This document shows, piece by piece, positions 29,760-39,174 of a DNA stretch of 64,000 nt. The stretch is from Oegoconia quadripuncta. Lineage: Eukaryota > Arthropoda > Insecta > Lepidoptera > Autostichidae. Within the stretch, counting starts at the first letter, position 1. Every line of letters starts with the position of its first letter. The notes under the pieces are model-generated. The model did not search any database. It was given only the letters and a program-made list of their open reading frames with translations, and had not been told where the DNA came from. Where the stretch lies: contig OX438759.1 in NCBI GenBank assembly GCA_949316235.1, positions 17,050,618-17,114,617 on the forward strand. The letters are read 5' to 3'. The translations under genes and the position numbers were made by a program.

Positions 29760-29874
29760 GAATTTTCTCCACGTCTCCGAGATCAATCGTCGAATCCAAC
29801 TCTATGAAACAGCGCAACGTCTTCTCATTCAAAATCTATCTAATCCCAAGATACAAATAGTAGGGCTACCACAC
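29760..29874 (+). other. Possible exon interrupted by the R1 LINE
   Basis: TTGGGTTTGCAG makes an acceptor before a 115-bp stretch that is open in two frames (one reads NFLHVSEINRRIQLYETAQR). It would end CCACAC|GT. The 15-bp TSD of the R1 LINE includes this end, and the restored target would read CACAC|GTAAAC. I do not recognise the protein and the donor is mediocre, so the call is weak. Confidence 0.22.
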
Positions 29875-32217
29875 GTCACGCTCTTCCCAAAGGTCCAGGA
29901 TAGTCCCTCGAACCCTCCGTCGCAGTCGGGCCGGGATCCCCGGTCCGACGACTGCGAAGTCACGGAGGGTGAGCTGGACCGGGCCGTTCGGCGGCTGGCC
30001 TCCCGAAACACAGCGGGGGGACCCGACGGAGTCCCGGGTAAGGCGCTGGTGTTGGCACTGGCTATCCTGGGGAACCGCATGAGGCAGCTATTCACTAGCT
30101 GCCTCCGTGACGGCGTGTTCCCCCTCGGCTGGAAGGAAGCGAGACTGGTGCTCCTGAAGAAGGAAGGAAGGACCGCAGACAATCCCTCTGCGTTCCGACC
30201 GATATGCCTGCTGAACGAGACGGGGAAACTCTTCGAGAGAGTTATCTCCGCTCGTATCAGCGGGCACCTGTCGCGGGTGGGTCCCGATTTGTCGGACCGC
30301 CAGTTCGGATTCCGACAGGGGCGATCGACGGTTGACGCGGTCAACCTCGTTCGGGGGCGTGGCGTTGGCGGTGAGTTTGGACATCGTCAACGCCTTCGGT
30401 GCCCTCCCCTGGCAGGCGATCAGGGAGGCCCTCGTGTATCACGAGATGCCTCCCTACCTGCGGGCCGTTATCGGGGCCTACCTGCGCGACAGGACCGTGA
30501 GGTTTGTCGGTCGGAACGGGGTGGAAACACGGAGGGATGTCTGTTGCGGGGTTCCACAGGGGTCCGTTTTAGGGCCCCTGTTGTGGAACCTCGCATACGA
30601 TGCGGTCCTTCGCATCAGTCTCCCCCCCGGCCTGTCTGTCGTCTGCTATGCAGACGACACACTGGTGTTGGCCGGGGGGACCGACTTCGAGTCGGTGCTT
30701 CGGCTCGCCGAACTTGGCGTGGCATGTGTCGTCGGGAAGGTACGCGAGCTGGGCCTGGAGGTAGCGCCTCACAAGACCGAGGCGCTATGGTTCCACGGCC
30801 TCCGAGGAGGCCGGCAACGACCCAGCTCGCGACTCCGGGTAGGTGACGCTGAAGTCCAGGTGGGGCGGTGCATCAAGTACCTGGGCCTCACCCTGGACAG
30901 CCGATGGGGCTTCGAAGAGCATTTCGAGCGCCTGGTCCCCCGAGTGCGGAAGGTAGCGGGCGCGTTGCACCGCCTGCTACCTAATCTCGGGGGACCACGG
31001 GAGGAAGTTCGCCGCCTCTACGGTGGCGTCGTGCGATCCATGGCCCTCTACGGGGCCCCCGTCTGGTCCAACGACCTGGCGGGGTCCTCCCGCTGCAGAG
31101 CTCTCCTCGGGAGCCTGCAGCGGCTGATGGCCATCCGGGTCGTACGAGGCTACCGGACGATCTCGTTCGAGGCGGCGACGGTCCTGGCGCGGACTCCACC
31201 CTTCGACATCCTGGCCGACATGGACGCCGCGGTCTACGACCGCATTCGTTCTGTCGGACGGGATGCCGAGGGGGTCGCGCCGGACCGAGAGCTCGAAATG
31301 CTACGGCAGAACGCACACCGACGTGCGCTGACGCTCTGGCGGGAGCGCCTTGTGATACAAGGCTGCGCCCGCCAACGCGCCGTCGGAGCCGTTCTGCCGA
31401 ACTTCGAAGCATGGATGGGGAGGAAAGGCTGCGTCACCTACAGGTTGACTCAGATGCTCACCGGGCACGGGTGCTTCGGTGAGTATCTGAGTCGAATCGG
31501 ACGGGAGGAGACGGCACGATGCCACCACTGCGCTGCACTGCCCGGCGTGGCAGTCCGAGCGTCGAGACCTGGTCGACCGGATCGGACGAGATCTGTCCCC
31601 GCCAGCATTAGTCGCGGCTATGCTGGCGAGCGAGGAGGGTTGGAGGGCAGCGGCCTCCTTCTGCGAAGCAGTCATGCTCGAGAAGGAGGCCGCAGAGCGG
31701 GATCGGGAGAGGGCCGATCCCGCTCGCAGGAGGCGACGTCGGGGGGGCGGCAACGCTCGCTAGCCCCCCCTGCACGTCGCCCGGGGTCGCGGGCGGCTAC
31801 ATCTTCGGGGCGATGTAGCCGCCGGACGCGACCCGGGAGAGGATGACACCCCCCGGAGCGACCGGGGGGGTGTCGTCGCATCGGGCCCTGTCGCGCCTCA
31901 TACCGCCGGCTGATCGCGGTTTGAGGCTCGACAGCGCCCCCCGTGGAGGGCGTGGCGTTTAGCCGCCCTCCGGGAATGGGCCTCCCCTTGTGAGGGGAGG
32001 CGAGGCGGGGGGGGACCTGGAGCCGCTTATGCGTTCCCAGGTCCTCCCTACTGCCGAGGAAGGTCGCCGGGGGGTTTTAGTGGGTAGTCCCGCTCCGATC
32101 TGGAGCGGGGAGTCCCACATATCCCCGCCGCCGATCCCCGTTGGCGGCGGGTTGAACGCGTAAATGCGTTTCCCCTCGACAAAAAAAAAAAAAAAAAAAA
32201 AAAGGGCTACCACACGT
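29862..32217 (+). mobile_element. R1-clade LINE, 5' truncated, with 15-bp TSD
   Basis: AGGGCTACCACACGT lies at 29862-29876 and at 32203-32217. Between them is a GC-rich element: the 3' two thirds of a reverse transcriptase ORF, a GC-rich 3' UTR with CCCCTCGAC and a 23-base A-tail (32181-32203, whose last A may belong to the TSD). The 5' end starts within the ORF, as expected from incomplete reverse transcription. Its composition contrasts sharply with the AT-rich surroundings. Part of the 3' end and flank is duplicated in tandem just downstream. Confidence 0.92.
29877..31740 (+). pseudogene. R1-clade reverse transcriptase ORF, truncated and frameshifted
   Basis: The first frame gives NTAGGPDGVPGKAL, FRPICLLNETGKLFERVI and QFGFRQGRSTVDAVN. 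The frame shifts near 30350, probably with loss of several codons, and continues SLDIVNAFGALPW (motif A, Asp at about 30380), CCGVPQGSVLGPLLWN (30545-30590), YADD (30647-30658), LEVAPHKTEALWF and YLGLTLD. The C-terminal knuckle starts CHHCA at 31519, but about 38 bp present in the copy at 41290-41385 (encoding the rest of C-x2-C...H...C) are deleted, which shifts the frame. The endonuclease domain is absent through 5' truncation. In life this enzyme copies its own RNA at a nicked target. Confidence 0.92.
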
Positions 32218-32623
32218 AAACACACAGACGCGCACAAACACACACATACTCACCCTACACACACATACTCACACCACAAACGGACATGTTTTTAAAGAAA
32301 AAGTATTTATTGTAAATCTATCACTGTACAACCTAAACGTCGGAGGCTCAGCGGTTAAGACGCGGTCTCCTAATTCCGAGCCGATCCCCGTTGGCGGCGG
32401 GTTGAACGCGTAAATGCGTTTCCCCTCGACAAAAAAAAAAAAAAAAAAAAAAGGGCTACCACACGTAAACACACAGACGCGCACAAACACACACATACTC
32501 ACCCTACACACACATACTCACACCACAAACGGACATGTTTTTAAAGAAAAAGTATTTATTGTAAATCTATCACTGTACAACCTAAACGTCGGAGGCTCAG
32601 CGGTTAAGACGCGGTCTCCTAAT
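32131..32623 (+). repeat. Tandem duplication, 250-bp unit, two copies
   Basis: CCGATCCCCGTTGGCGGCGG occurs at 32131 and 32381. From there both copies run through the LINE 3' end, an A-tail (23 and 22 A), the TSD AGGGCTACCACACGT, an AC-rich stretch and the first part of a SINE-D head up to CTCCTAATT. The second copy continues into the intact SINE-D, while the first is cut and joined to CCGAG plus the LINE. The copies are essentially identical, so the event is recent or an assembly artefact. Confidence 0.93.
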
Positions 32624-33110
32624 TTGGGAGGTCCGGGTTCGATTCCCAGGCTGGCCATGTACCCACGAGTTTAAAAAAATAATTTAATTATTTATGTGCA
32701 TTTATCCGACTGCTCTTAAATGGTGAAGGAAAACATCGTGAGGACACCTGAACGCCTGAGAAATAAAAATTCAAACGCATGTGAAGTCCCCAACCCACAT
32801 TTGGCCCGCGTGGTGGACTATGGCCCATACTCTATCATTACACGAGGGAAGGCCTATATCCCTGCAGTGAGATGTTTGCGGGCTATAATGATGATGATCA
32901 TTGTACCTAATGATTACTCTACGTGTGTATTAAAAACTGTTTGCTATGGAATACCGAGGTTTCCTGTCACAGATATTCTCAAACTTATAGGAAAACCTCA
33001 ACCCTATTATGTAGTAAGTATAAGATATTTCGAAATTGCGGGCAGCGATCGTTGTGGAGATCTTTGGGGGAGGCCTTTGTCCAGCAGTGGACGTCTTTCG
33101 GATGATATGA
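32591..33110 (+). mobile_element. SINE-D with RTE end (composite unit, copy 2, with head)
   Basis: The tRNA-like head has GAGGCTCAGCGGTTAAGACG (box A region) and GGGTTCGATTCCC (box B). The body has GTGAGGACACCTGAACGCCT and GGTGGACTATGGCCCATACT, then GAGGGAAGGCCTATATCCCT and an ATGATGATGAT run, followed by a linker and the RTE end GGACGTCTTTCGGATGATAT. Compared with 28531-28947 it keeps the head and the last 25 bp of the RTE end. Confidence 0.88.
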
Positions 33111-33429
33111 TGATGATTTCTAAATTGTTTAAGAAAGTTTTTTGTTTTGTAGACTTGAACACTTGCAATAAATATTTTTTTCTCTTTATTTTTCAATGTG
33201 TCTAACCAATGATGAGTGAGGGCACTGAATGGTCTCACCATAGGATTCATCAGAAAGCTGTGCTGAAAGAAAGGTGCTGAAGAACGACTGTCAACGATAA
33301 GCCCAGCGTATTAGTATGTTGAACTGGCAGTGAGCAAGGCACATAGTTCTAAGAACTGATAGCTGTTGGGGCGTTAAGGTTCTGCAGTGGAGACATATAT
33401 GATTTATGGTATGGGGGTAGACATAGATA
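33111..33429. other. Unassigned sequence
   Basis: GAACTGGCAGTGAGCAAGGC and CATAGTTCTAAGAACTGATA near 33320-33360 resemble degraded RTE ORF sequence (complement of the arrangement near 27260-27420). It is too decayed to call. Confidence 0.35.
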
Positions 33430-34137
33430 TAAAAATAAACTTGCTATTCATATCAATCGCTTGGGTGTACTACGCAATAGCGAAAGACGATAGCTCGAAT
33501 GACAACAGCGCGAAGACGATATTGCGAAATTACCATTGCTCGAAAGTTTAATTGCGCGATGGTTCATTTGCGCTTATGAGGCAAGCTTCGCTCCCGCCTA
33601 AACCTTCTGAACCTTACCAACAGTATCGGGGCTCCCTGACCCATATTGCTCGCTCGCTACTCATTCATAGTCATAGGAGAAGATTCATAATCGCGCAAAT
33701 GAACTTTCGAGCAATGGTACTTTCGCAATACCGTTTTCGCGCTGTTGTTATTAGAGCTATCGTCTTTCGCTATTGCGTAGTGCACCTCAGTCGCTTACAC
33801 AAAGTTATTTAGTCATGCAAGAGACAAAGCACGCTTTTATAATGAGGTTCCGGTAGACATTCAAAATTTGCCAAACTATGTGCCAACGGCTTTTATAAAA
33901 TTTCTCACTATCTAGATAATAAGAATGCATGGACATGAACCGCTAGGCGATATCCAGTCTATTATTTTCTTATCGAATCATTATTTGTAAAATTACTTAT
34001 TTAAAAAGAGCAACCCCTGAGTTTCTTGCTCGTTCTTCTCTGGGAAATCTGTCATGTGAATAAGCGATAATTGTATGTGATGATGTTTTGAAATGTTATT
34101 TTTATAACTTACGAAATAAATCTTTTTGAGTTTGAGT
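33430..34137 (+). mobile_element. LINE-J 3' part, split by a hAT-like MITE
   Basis: Pieces at 33430-33462 and 33797-34137 join to the LINE-J order (AAATAAACTTGCTATTCATA, then ACACAAAGTTATTTAGTCAT, ATTCAAAATTTGCC, the last codons, CAACCCCTGAGTTTCTTGCT and a GAGTTTGAGTC end). The ORF is degraded. Confidence 0.85.
33463..33788. mobile_element. hAT-like MITE (326 bp) with about 110-bp TIRs
   Basis: ACTACGCAATAGCGAAAGAC near the left end is the exact complement of the sequence near the right end, with 27 consecutive matches around it and good pairing for about 110 bp. Flanks AATCGCTT (33455-33462) and AGTCGCTT (33789-33796) are an 8-bp TSD with one difference, which fits the hAT superfamily. It has no coding capacity and sits in a LINE-J copy. 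Confidence 0.8.
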
Positions 34138-35103
34138 CTAGGTCCATACTCTTAATACGTATGTAATTATTTAGTTTTTTTAAGATTTAGAATTGCCTAT
34201 AAAAGGGAAACCTGTTCATGAATTCAAACTGCATATCGTACATTCATTTATATTCTTTTGACGGAATCGCCTGTATCTACTCAAAAAGTCTAATTTTAAC
34301 GAACACAAAGCTAATGGAACACAATCAGTAATGACACCCAAATGGATCAATAAAAAGCTTTCAGGAGCCCAATATCCATCCAATTATAATTACAAATAAG
34401 GCATTGAAAAATATCCAAGCTAACAAACTGTGCTCAGTACGTGTGGAATATACCAATTACACTGTCATCCGAGACCGCGAACGGTTAACCCATTTTCCGG
34501 TATTCCTGCACCGTATTTGCCGGTATCGGTACCGATGCAAATTTTGTTGGACCTCATTCCGCGTAAATTCAGTTTATGTATCGTGTATGCGCAGCGATTT
34601 GGTACCTGTAATTTTATCGGTCGCTAAATTCGGAATTAGGGCTACCATTGTATAATAGATAGAATTACGGTTTGTTAATTAAATATGCGATTAAATGTTG
34701 ACCGTGGATATTATTTACCGACTTGAAAAGGAGGAGGTTCTCAATAGGGTCATATTTGGCGGTAGATTCGTGTGATTCTTTTTGTAAATGAAAGGGGATA
34801 CCACGGAGAATTATGGACCGTGTTGTTGAAACAATTCATTTGGCACCAACTCATTGGTGCCAAACGTGTGTGTTTCGTACTAATGTACATATTGCATAGC
34901 AATCTCATAAAAAACTTAAACAATCAACTTCAAAAAATCCCTTGAATCAACCACTACAAAGTAAAAAATGATATGACTGAAACGCTTGTATCTCTCCATC
35001 AGTCTTCGTTCTACTAGTCATCCTGGCCGAGTATGGGTTCGGATCAAGTTTCTATATAACTAGTCGGAAAGAGGGTACTGGTGTCGATTCGGATGTACAT
35101 CAA
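34138..35103. other. Unassigned sequence with common repeat at 34712-34802
   Basis: TTTACCGACTTGAAAAGGAG and GTAAATGAAAGGGGATACCA are the same repeat as at 3462-3650. The stretch at 34430-34650 has more CpG (GAGACCGCGAACGG, CGGTATCGGTACCG) and no recognised product. Confidence 0.45.
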
Positions 35104-35225
35104 CTAAACTAAACTAAGCTGAGCTGAGCTGAGCTGAGCGGAGCTGGGCTGAGCTGAGCGGAGCTGAGCTGAGCTTACCTGAACTGAACTGAACTGAACT
35201 GAACTAAACTAAACTAAACTAAAAA
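35104..35225. repeat. Pentanucleotide array with drifting unit
   Basis: About 24 units of 5 bp change along the array: AACTA at the left edge, GCTGA/GCGGA in the middle, ACTGA next, and AACTA again at the right. The symmetric order of variants suggests successive expansions from inside. Confidence 0.95.
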
Positions 35226-36295
35226 CAGTTTTAAAGTAGTACTGTGTCTTTCTCCCTGGAACAGTACGATGCGACGGCACCACTCCAAAACTGGTTTTAA
35301 TTTAGTTTAGTTGGTGCACCATTAAGCCGAAATTAGATTATTAGGTATCGCGAATAGAAAACGTATCCTTGAGCAAAATATTTTTGTATACGAAAACTTT
35401 TCCGTACTCATAATTCTCCGTGAATTATTTATTCGTAAAGTGAAAATTTGCCACGAATAGTTCCAAATTCAAATAATGTGGTATGTAACGGAATGTCATA
35501 CTCACTTCCTGGAATTTCATTGATTCCAATTTCAAACTCACTACATTACCTGGAAATTTCCTATTAGGGCTGCCAGTCCGGTTAGTTCCGGCTACTGAGT
35601 GAGCACTCACTGTAGAATGTGACCAAAACCGCGTAAGTATGTTTTTGAGAAAATAATAGTGGTCGAGTATAATATTCCCTTCCCTATGTCCCATTGCGTT
35701 ACATGGAAAACCCAAGGCATTTTTTTATAAAACTGCAACAACTGTAACACCATTTTCAGTTGACAGCGACCAGTAAGCTTTTACCCTGGGGAGGTGCAGC
35801 GTAACTCACGAAATTCAATTTCCTGCCTGCCGTGGGAATCGACGGCGACCGCCATTTTGCACTTTTAAATCGGCTTCAAATTTAAAAGAATTAAAATTAG
35901 CATCCGGAGATTACTGGTTCCTTTCAACCGAGTACTTCCTTGTCTAATTTTGTAATGGCGTCCTATGACATGTGACATGACCGTCGACTAGTCGTTGCTC
36001 CAAGTTCTTTACAAATTGGTGAGTCTTGCCACAAAACTATGAAATTTATGGTAGTGTTCAATGTATACTAATTGTGTAGATACTCCGAAATAAAATGAAG
36101 AGCAAAGAAAACCAGGTGATCTCCTGGTAATCACGCCACACTTCTGCTTCCTTTGTAGCTTAAATAAGCTAAGGTCAACAGCGAAACTCGACAGTGGAGC
36201 TTACCTGCCTTCAGCCCTACGCGACTATTGCTATCTAAGATGATCTCAGACTAAGTAGGGTATGTAAAAAATTGAAGTTCTTATATTTGGAAATG
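35226..36295. other. Unassigned sequence
   Basis: No gene recognised. GCGACCGCCATTTTGCAC near 35847 contains a GCCATTTT core of the sort bound by YY1/Pho-type factors, but one site proves nothing. Confidence 0.4.
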
Positions 36296-36470
36296 GATAC
36301 AAATACAAATACAAAATATTTATTTCATCAGCTTAAGCCTAATACATAAAATTTCAGCTGAGGAGCTCATTTTAAGTAATAGAATTTACTTGTGATAGGA
36401 GTCCCTGCTCTTCCTGGATTGGGCACATAGCTAAAGGCTGGTAAAGAATTTGTAGTTATTAATTACAGTA
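36296..36470 (-). mobile_element. LINE 3' tail
   Basis: The plus strand ACAAATACAAATACAAAATA then TTTATTTCATCAGCTTAAGC is the inverted end of a LINE (AAATA... then TTTGTA units). Confidence 0.6.
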
Positions 36471-36515
36471 CATCCACTGTTTCGGCTTGATAATGAAAGG
36501 ATTTGTCTTATTATT

Positions 36516-36594
36516 TGACCGATTTTTTGTAGGACGTGAGCGTTGAAATATTGCAATCAGTACGTTCCATTTTTCTCCTACAAAAAATCGGTCA
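36516..36594. repeat. Perfect 19-bp inverted repeat with 41-nt loop
   Basis: TGACCGATTTTTTGTAGGA at 36516-36534 has its exact complement at 36576-36594. The whole is 79 bp, the size of a small foldback element or a miRNA precursor. The arms have a long A/T run, which favours a small foldback. Confidence 0.85.
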
Positions 36595-36599
36595 CTGAT

Positions 36600-36960
36600 T
36601 GTCGGTCGTGAGTGGGTAGCCATAAGCAATGAAACCTGTTACTACTTAGTAAAATTAATGATCGAAAGGTCAGCTAGCAGTTAATTTCTTTTATATACGT
36701 CCCCTACTCTAGTATACGCATAAATTTTAGTTAAGGGTCATAGAGCGGTGCCAGAGTGCTGATCCGAGGCCGTCATCTGCGACCCTTGCGTCCTTGTAAG
36801 TCTCATCGTAAGGTCAAGGGTATCGGAGATATCTGCGCTTTATTTGACAAGCGAAAAATAATACGAGAAATATGCTTTAGATGGAACAGGGATTTCTTAT
36901 ATAGCCTATATAATATTGTATCTTGTCAAGTCAAAAAGTAAGCTTAGTTTCGTGGTGAAA
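36600..36960. other. Unassigned; CpG-containing stretch at 36735-36810
   Basis: GGTGCCAGAGTGCTGATCCG ... CCCTTGCGTCCTTGTAAGTC ends in a donor-like GTAAGT and is preceded by TTTTAG. A small exon is conceivable but no protein similarity is recognisable. Confidence 0.25.
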
Positions 36961-36965
36961 GAATG

Positions 36966-37440
36966 ATTTCAATTCAATTATTTATTTGCAAAACTAAGTG
37001 TAAGCAATGGTGTCTTATGATAAATGGTGCTTATAACTTAGTCGCCCTGTTAGGGCACAGCAAGTTTCTGAGGGCACTGCTGTTATATACAACGTTATTA
37101 TTACAAACAACTATATGATTATTATTAACTTAATCTAATAGTTACTTATACTTGCTTTCGAAGAACTCTTGCAGTGTGTAGCCCAGGCATTTCCCCGCGT
37201 AAAACAAAAAGGGTATAACATACACGTAGACTATAATAATATCATGATATAGCACGGCCATGTCAGTACATGGGCGATCAAACGCCTTTGTTATATCCAT
37301 ATTTAAGGCTACTGTTGGTGGTTGTTTGTCCATATTTGTTGTTACAGTTTTCAGGAAATTATAAATTGCCATATTAATCGTAAGTACTGCTGAAATGATC
37401 ATCGAAACACGTTTAAGTAGTGATGTCATCGAAACCAACA
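36966..37440 (-). pseudogene. LINE remnant with RT motif A and 3' tail
   Basis: The minus strand reads PTVALNMDITKAFD (RT motif A, like 'LDLSKAFD') near 37265-37315 and VSMIISAVL upstream. The 3' tail (complement of TCAATTCAATTATTTATTTG) starts at 36966. Most of the ORF between motif A and the tail is missing, so this copy was internally deleted. Confidence 0.65.
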
Positions 37441-37582
37441 CTATTCGTATTTTTCAAAGAAAGTATGATTTTATGTATGTCTTGTGGTATTGTAGGCATC
37501 ATGAAAATAGTTTTGTATTGATTATAAGTCATATTATTTAAGGTCTAACAAAATTAACCCGACAAACGTTGCAGAGAGAGAC
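37441..37582. other. Unassigned spacer
   Basis: Nothing recognised. Confidence 0.35.
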
Positions 37583-37646
37583 AAACTTCTTACCACGTAC
37601 AACCACCCTGTGGAACGGACTTCCAGCAGCGGTATTCCCGAACGAT
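37583..37646 (+). mobile_element. LINE-K ORF scrap
   Basis: AAACTTCTTACCACGTACAA and CGGACTTCCAGCAGCGGTAT match 44880-44940 (reading [18 protein letters not shown]). Immediately after, repeat Q begins on the opposite strand, so the two were joined by a rearrangement. Confidence 0.8.
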
Positions 37647-37678
37647 AGGTAAAAACCATCGGTGCCAGGAAAATTATC

Positions 37679-37786
37679 CAATTCCTCAAAGAGGCAAACC
37701 TGAGCAACGAACTGTAGGTTAGTGGCGATCACAATAGATCGGCAACGGTCGCAGTGATACAGGTCTCCGATGACCTGCAACAGCCA
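37679..37786 (-). repeat. Dispersed repeat Q, inverted copy
   Basis: The complement of 1539-1645 with few changes (ATTCCTCAAAGAGGCAAACC, ATCACAATAGATCGGCAACG). Confidence 0.75.
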
Positions 37787-37885
37787 CACACACATACAAT
37801 ACAATAGTATGAAATGAGTTTTTTCATTTTTGAAGGTAACTAAACGTAGCCTGTAATTCACTGCTTATAATGTCCTACTTGTTAT

Positions 37886-39130
37886 ATATATAGTGAGGTT
37901 TTTTTCCGTACAAAAAAAATAGGGCACATTAGGTAAGTGAAATAGAAGGTATTGGCATAAGTAGTTTAATTTTTTTTTTCAAAACCATCATCGAATAAAG
38001 CCTTAATTGTGTCATGTAACGGTCGCGTTTGTAGCCTATTCCACATAATTACATCATTAAATTAACTAAATAAAGAATACTTGGAGAAAATATGTCTTTC
38101 AAATAAACGCATGATCAACCAAAATCAAAATCAAAAAATGCTTTATTTTGTAGGTACACAGGGTACACTTAAAATAGTCAGATTTTACATTTTTAAAGCT
38201 ACTGCTTGTTCAAAAGGCAATTTTCCCCTGAGAAGAACAAGCAAGAAACTCGAGAGGTCGCTCTTTTAAAAAAAGGTTTTTATATTACAAAATTATTATT
38301 TTATATTATAATATTTCATTATTAATTATGAAATAGCCTGGTTATGCGAACGGGCTGGTTATGTCCATGATTGTTTATCATCTAAATAATCTGATATTTT
38401 ATAATATGCTTTCTTAATAAGTTTCTGTTTTATAGTATCTTTAAATTTATTGAAAGGAAGATTTTGTATATCAACAGGAACTTTATTGATAAAGCGTATA
38501 CATAACCCTTTGAATGAATTACTGACTTTGTGGAGGCGACTTATGTGACCTGCAAGTTTATCTTTATTTCTTGTATTGACATCATGTTTATCACTATTTT
38601 TCCTAAATGATGCTATATTTTTTTTTGATATATATTAGATTTTCAAAAATGTACTGTGACGAAAAGGTTAGAATATTATACTCTTTAAATCTGTCTCTAA
38701 GTGACACTGTAGGTCTCAATTGATAAATTGCACGAACAGCTCGTTTTTGTAAAACAAAGATTGTATTTATATCCGCGGCATTTCCCCACAGCAAGATACC
38801 GTAAGACATCAGGCTATGGAAATAACTAAAATATACTAATCTAGCAGTATTTACGTCCGATATTTGTCTAATTTTTTTGACTGCATACGCTGCAGAGTTG
38901 AGCTTCTTCGCCAATTTATGGATATGAGGACCCCATTGTAATTTGGCGTCCAAAGTAATGCCCAAAAATACAGTGGTTTAACCCTACAAATCCTGCCAGT
39001 CGCATATCAAACACCAGCCGGCGCGGGCGTTTTTGAAAAAAAAAAAAAAACTACCTATGCCAATAACTTCTATTTCACTTACCTAATATACCCTATTTTT
39101 TTCCTTACGGTAAAAAAAACTCATCCGGTA
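37886..39130. mobile_element. MITE-F, split by a LINE-J insertion
   Basis: The left part (GTGAGGTTTTTTTCCGTAC, AATAGGGCACATTAGGTAAG, ACGGTCGCGTTTGTAGCC) and the right part (CAGTCGCATATCAAACACC, TCACTTACCTAATATACCCT, CTTACGGTAAAAAAAACTCA, TCCGGTATA) add up to about 385 bp, as in the uninterrupted copy at 46245-46632. TIRs of about 100 bp and TATA at the edges suggest a TA-inserting (Tc1/mariner-type) foldback MITE. Confidence 0.85.
38108..38968 (-). pseudogene. LINE-J, longest copy (Jockey-like), 5' truncated
   Basis: The minus strand reads MGITLDAKLQWGPHI (RT motif E-like), LARLVYFSYFHSLMSYGILLW-type residues, QKRAVRAIYQLRPTVSLRDR, then with small breaks the KVSNSFKGLCIRF and FNKVPVDIQNLPFNKFK-like end, a stop and the 3' UTR. 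It ends with TTTTGATTTTGATTTTGGTT. The catalytic YADD part is missing because of 5' truncation. It lies inside MITE-F. Confidence 0.9.
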
Positions 39131-39174
39131 TATACGAAATCCCAATGATGAGGACTTTTCTTACGATATTATCG

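Noticed and set aside
30088..31881. Several minus-strand open frames opposite the R1 LINE
   Set aside because: They are antisense shadows of a GC-rich coding region and have no recognisable motifs.
32720..33205. 161-codon open frame
   Set aside because: It coincides with the SINE-D/RTE composite unit. The matching unit at 28531-28947 does not keep the same frame throughout.
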